NCBI GenBank assembly: GCA_905221605.1
Contig: CAJNDS010002812.1
Coordinates: 377,001-441,000 of the forward strand
Direction of reading: 5' to 3'
DNA length: 64,000 bases
From: Symbiodinium natans
Lineage: Eukaryota; Sar; Dinophyceae; Suessiales; Symbiodiniaceae
Part shown: one piece after another, positions 61,036 to 64,000 of the stretch
Numbering within the stretch: the first letter of the stretch is position 1
How the letters are laid out: each line of letters opens with the position of its first letter
The notes under the pieces: generated by a model
Seen by the model: only the letters and a program-made list of their open reading frames with translations
What the model was told of the DNA's origin: nothing
Database searches by the model: none
Program-made: the position numbers and the translations under genes

Positions 61036-61084
61036 CTAAACCCTAAACCCTAACCGTAAACCCTAAACCCTAAACCCTAAATCT
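61036..61084 (-). repeat. Telomeric tract (CCCTAAA)
   Basis: Six units, fused to the right end of a family C element (GGAAACCCTAAA). Confidence 0.9.
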
Positions 61085-61147
61085 AACGGGCTGTCGCCCA
61101 CAGCCGGGCACGCCCACCAGCAGCAGGACAACGGCAGCAAGCACAGC

Positions 61148-61153
61148 AGCAGC

Positions 61154-61244
<91 letters not shown>

Positions 61245-61270
61245 CCAACAACACCACCACCACCACCACC

Positions 61271-61367
<97 letters not shown>

Positions 61368-61368
61368 T
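61148..61368. repeat. CAA/CAC trinucleotide microsatellite
   Basis: About 37 CAA, then nine CAC, then about 27 CAA. It gives the poly-Leu/Val frame on minus. It separates the plus genes from the minus cluster. Confidence 0.98.
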
Positions 61369-61726
61369 TTTCATTTCATTTCGGACGCATGTGCGGGTCA
61401 TGTCCCACACCTTGGCGGGCATCGAGGGTGAAAATCGGGGGACCTATTCGTTCGGGACCTGATCTATTCCGATGTCAGAGCCTCTGCAAGCTAGGTGGGT
61501 TGCGCTAATGTACAAGTCTCTGCGAGATTGGTCTTCAACCTCAGCAGGCGGGTCGGCAGGCAGGCCGAGTCTGAGGGCATCGGCTATGCAGGCTGGCACT
61601 TGTGCATTATAAGGCATGGAGGTTTTTTCTTCTGCAGTGCGAGCGGCGGTCTAGAGACATGATCAAGGCCAGTGTTCGGACTATAGGAGCTTTGGGATAC
61701 TATGGTTCAGTTAGCTGGAGGCGACC
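61369..61726. other. Intergenic, convergent boundary
   Basis: No exon seen. Downstream (3') side of the minus gene and of the plus genes. Confidence 0.4.
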
Positions 61727-62925
61727 TCACTCGCATACTGGAACCAGGCTGGTGGTCCGATATGGGGATGCCAGAATGGCTGCTTCTCGGGCCCGAAGGA
61801 GGGACTGGAGCTGTTTGCGATGAAAGGAAGCAAGCATCTTGAACACAATTGCGTATGGCTTGTACTCCTCATAGATGTCATCGTACAGTGGGTTGATGAT
61901 TTGGTAGAAGCGAAGAGCCATGCTGTTCTGGAAGTCTTGAAAATGATCTTCCGGGTTAGGAGTGCCAGCGCTGGCTCGAAACGCAGAATTGACCTGCTTG
62001 AGCAAGGCTTCCTCAAAGAGCTCCAGGAGTTCGCCTCTCGAGATCACCGTGTCCGTGATCATGGATCGAACCCAGGCAACGTCCTCTGCATGGATTTCTC
62101 GAAGCAGCCACTTCCGATACGTGACCAGATCCTCACGAATTTGGTCCTGGTAGTTCGGAAGATGAGGCAACAGAGCCAGGAGATGTTGGTCGTAGGACAG
62201 AGCATTGAGGTGATGGTCCTGATGTTGAAAGCGCCATCCATTCTTAACTGACGATGCCCCTTCTGAGGTTGAAGAAGACACTTTGAGAAGTTGCTGCACC
62301 CGGTATACTGTGGAGGCTCGCCTAAGCGCCTGCAAGTCGAAGTAATGAAGGTCCAGTTGCTTGTCATCGTGTAGACGAAGATTGGCGGGGAAGTAGTCCG
62401 AGCCTTGTCCTGGAGCATGCGATGGCTGTGACTGCTCAATGCCTGAGAGTAGGCGTGGAGTTGACGATCGCATAAGGAGGTGAAGATGTGACAGGGCGTT
62501 GGCTATCATAAAGTGCACCTCCCCCTGGCCAAAGTGGCGCGTCAGGTACGTCCAGATGCGCTGGGTGGTAGGCTCCGCATCTTCTAGCTGGAATGAGTTC
62601 TGGCCACGACCATCATTCGTGTAGTCCCGAATCGCCTGAGAGATGAAGAGGAGCTGGCGCTTCTGATGGTACGTCAGAGTAGGAGAATGAGGCTCTGTCA
62701 GCATCATCTCATCATGCTTCCGTTTTGCGGCCATCTTGCGGGGCGCAGTTTTGGGAAGGTAGAGCCGCAACTCTCCCATGTGCCAGTGAACCTTCTCCGC
62801 GAGCAGCTTCATGAAGCTGCAAGCACGCGAAGCTATCCGTATCTGACGGTTCGAGTGTTGGATCGCCTCCTCCGCAGAGGTGCGTGAGGATGCCAGGTCC
62901 AGATTGCTTGCTGTGGCGGCACCAG
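61727..62925 (-). CDS. Unrecognised helical protein, tandem paralogue 1
   Basis: An uninterrupted minus frame of about 400 codons from the acceptor CTCCAG (62926-62927) to TGA at 61727; by far the longest in the window. The internal ATG at 62812 gives a 361-residue product. Predicted all-helical, rich in Leu, Gln, His and Arg, with no signal peptide or membrane segment. Landmarks: RIWTYLTRHFGQGE, NLRLHDDKQLDLH, LVTYRKWLLREIHAEDVAWVR, MALRFYQIINPLYDDIYEEYK. The same landmarks in the same order occur in the frame at 63231-64000, so the two are tandem duplicates. A likely N-terminal exon is at 62983-63027 (MADLRPVLSREQAME, GT donor), but its phase does not fit without an alternative donor. Family not recognised. 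Confidence 0.75.
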
Positions 62926-62982
62926 CTGGAGTTGTAGGGTATACAGTACCGGCAGCGGCAGGAAGAGAGATTCAAGGAGTAC

Positions 62983-63027
62983 CTCCATTGCTTGTTCGCG
63001 GCTGAGGACGGGGCGAAGATCTGCCAT
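62983..63027 (-). CDS. Possible N-terminal exon of paralogue 1
   Basis: ATG then MADLRPVLSREQAME, donor GAG|GTACTC on minus. The pyrimidine-rich 57 bases that follow end in CTCCAG. The phases disagree by one base unless a GC donor within the exon is used. Confidence 0.4.
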
Positions 63028-63029
63028 GG

Positions 63030-63204
63030 GGTTTGGCCGGGTTGAAGTTCGCCAGGAGGGGACCTCACTCGTGCGAACCTGAGAGCAAAACTTTGCGAGG
63101 AGACCTGTGCTTAGTGAGACCTGGCGTAGGAAGATCGGAGCTACACGCTTTTTCCCGCGATTTGGGAAGATAGTGCAGTGAACAGGAGGGGACCTCACTC
63201 GTTT
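63030..63204. repeat. Direct repeat GGAGGGGACCTCACTCG at gene junctions
   Basis: CAGGAGGGGACCTCACTCGT occurs at 63054-63073 and 63184-63203, and a variant (GGAGGCGACCTCACTCGCAT) at 61720-61739 overlapping the paralogue 1 stop. On minus it reads CGAGTGAGGTCSCCTCC. It marks the 3' edge of each duplicated unit. Confidence 0.7.
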
Positions 63205-63230
63205 GGAAGGCTATGGTGCTCGGACAGTCT

Positions 63231-64000
63231 CTAGCCCCGAATTTTGTCGTCTAGCGTCTGCTTCAGACGTCGACGGTGTCGAACGAGGAGCAGAGTCAGC
63301 GCCACAGCAAAGTTCTTATAGTCATCAAAGACCTGGTCATGGAGCGGGGAGAGGATTGTGATGACTCCTTGTGCCTGCTCGAGATCTCCTTGGTCCCCTC
63401 CATATCTGTGTCGTATTTGTTGCCAGAGACTGTCAGCAAAGTGGCGATGGAGAGTGTCTCTAGGTAGAAGCTGACTCACTACCAGGTTGCGCACCCACAA
63501 GAAGTCTTCATCGGACAGAGGGGTTGACAGCCATAGGCGGTACAGTGTCAGGATTTCTCGGAGTGTCTCCTGATAGTGCGGGATCATTGAAGCCAGTTTG
63601 GAGTGGTAATCCTCATAGTCAAGCTTTGAGAGATCTCGGTCTTGTTCAAGGAATTCCCAGCCATCGCGGATCTGTTCGCTGGCCGATGTAGGTGTGGAGG
63701 CCGTAATAGTCCGCAGTTGTTGCAGTAGGCGCAGCTGAAGCGATGCTCTTTTGAGCGTTCTGAAATCGTATGCTTCAAGATCAAGCTGATGAGGGTCGTG
63801 AAGCCGGAGGCCTAGGGGGAAGTACTTTTTGCCTTGCCAGTTCTCCTCTGTCGTTTGGGAATGCAACTGGAGTAGGTTCCTTTGATGTGCTGGAGTGAAT
63901 TCAGACTGCAGAATGACCTTGGCCTGCTCCAGAGTTCGGAGCAGAATGGCATTCAGCTCTGACTGCGAGAACCTCCTGGTGAGATAATGCCAGGTTAGTG
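63231..64000 (-). CDS. Unrecognised helical protein, tandem paralogue 2 (partial)
   Basis: An open minus frame from the window edge to TAG at 63231, about 255 codons. There is no ATG at the 5' side; the frame runs on beyond 64000. Landmarks parallel paralogue 1: LTWHYLTRRFSQSEL, LGLRLHDPHQLDLEAYDF, LTLYRLWLSTPLSDEDFLWVR, ITILSPLHDQVFDDYKNFA. It lacks the C-terminal tail of paralogue 1 and ends in RRRLKQTLDDKIRG. Identity is modest, so the duplication is old. Confidence 0.75.
   Translation of the reverse strand, partial: LTWHYLTRRFSQSELNAILLRTLEQAKVILQSEFTPAHQRNLLQLHSQTTEENWQGKKYFPLGLRLHDPHQLDLEAYDFRTLKRASLQLRLLQQLRTITASTPTSASEQIRDGWEFLEQDRDLSKLDYEDYHSKLASMIPHYQETLREILTLYRLWLSTPLSDEDFLWVRNLVVSQLLPRDTLHRHFADSLWQQIRHRYGGDQGDLEQAQGVITILSPLHDQVFDDYKNFAVALTLLLVRHRRRLKQTLDDKIRG

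Noticed and set aside
61063-61422. 119-codon poly-Leu/Val frame on minus
   Set aside because: CAA/CAC microsatellite.

Overview
The window looks like nuclear DNA of a dinoflagellate. Two genes carry that call. One (22821-24544) has the typical dinoflagellate layout of an N-terminal ubiquitin-like domain followed by ankyrin repeats. The other (7596-17063) is an axonemal dynein light chain 1 (DNAL1/LC1) gene that I reassembled from 12 tiny exons. In both genes the reading frame closes only if GC and GA are accepted as 5' splice sites beside GT, and the acceptors read AG|G. These habits are known from dinoflagellates. I cannot name the genus.

The most striking feature is saturation with telomere-type heptamers (TTTAGGG on one strand, CCCTAAA on the other). 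More than fifty tracts lie in both orientations throughout the window and make up much of the intron sequence. Variant arrays (TTTGGGG, TTTTGGGG, GGGTTGA, GGGTTTATA, a CCCTAAA/CCATGAA higher-order array) occur as well. Short non-autonomous inverted-repeat elements in at least nine families are scattered between them. Several elements carry a telomeric tract inside their own sequence, which suggests repeated telomere-repeat insertion at breaks.

Layout. 1-7.5 kb: telomeric tracts, inverted-repeat elements, unassigned plus-strand exon-like pieces and an AT-rich island. 7.6-17.1 kb: the DNAL1/LC1 gene. 18.4-21.1 kb: a possible small multi-exon gene. 22.8-24.5 kb: the ubiquitin-like/ankyrin gene. 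25-60.5 kb: some fifty short open segments bounded by AG|G and GT/GC/GA, nearly all on plus, which I read as exons of long, intron-rich genes I could not identify. Embedded there are a 1.8 kb composite element (34.9-36.6 kb) with a minisatellite and a near-perfect palindrome, and a pure TTTTGGGG array (37.2 kb). 61.1-61.4 kb: a CAA/CAC microsatellite. 61.7-64 kb: two minus-strand tandem paralogues of an unrecognised helical protein, the second running off the window. The plus-strand genes therefore meet this minus-strand cluster tail to tail near 61 kb.

Limits: exon boundaries outside the two recognised genes are hypotheses drawn from splice motifs and open frame. Nothing was aligned to a database.
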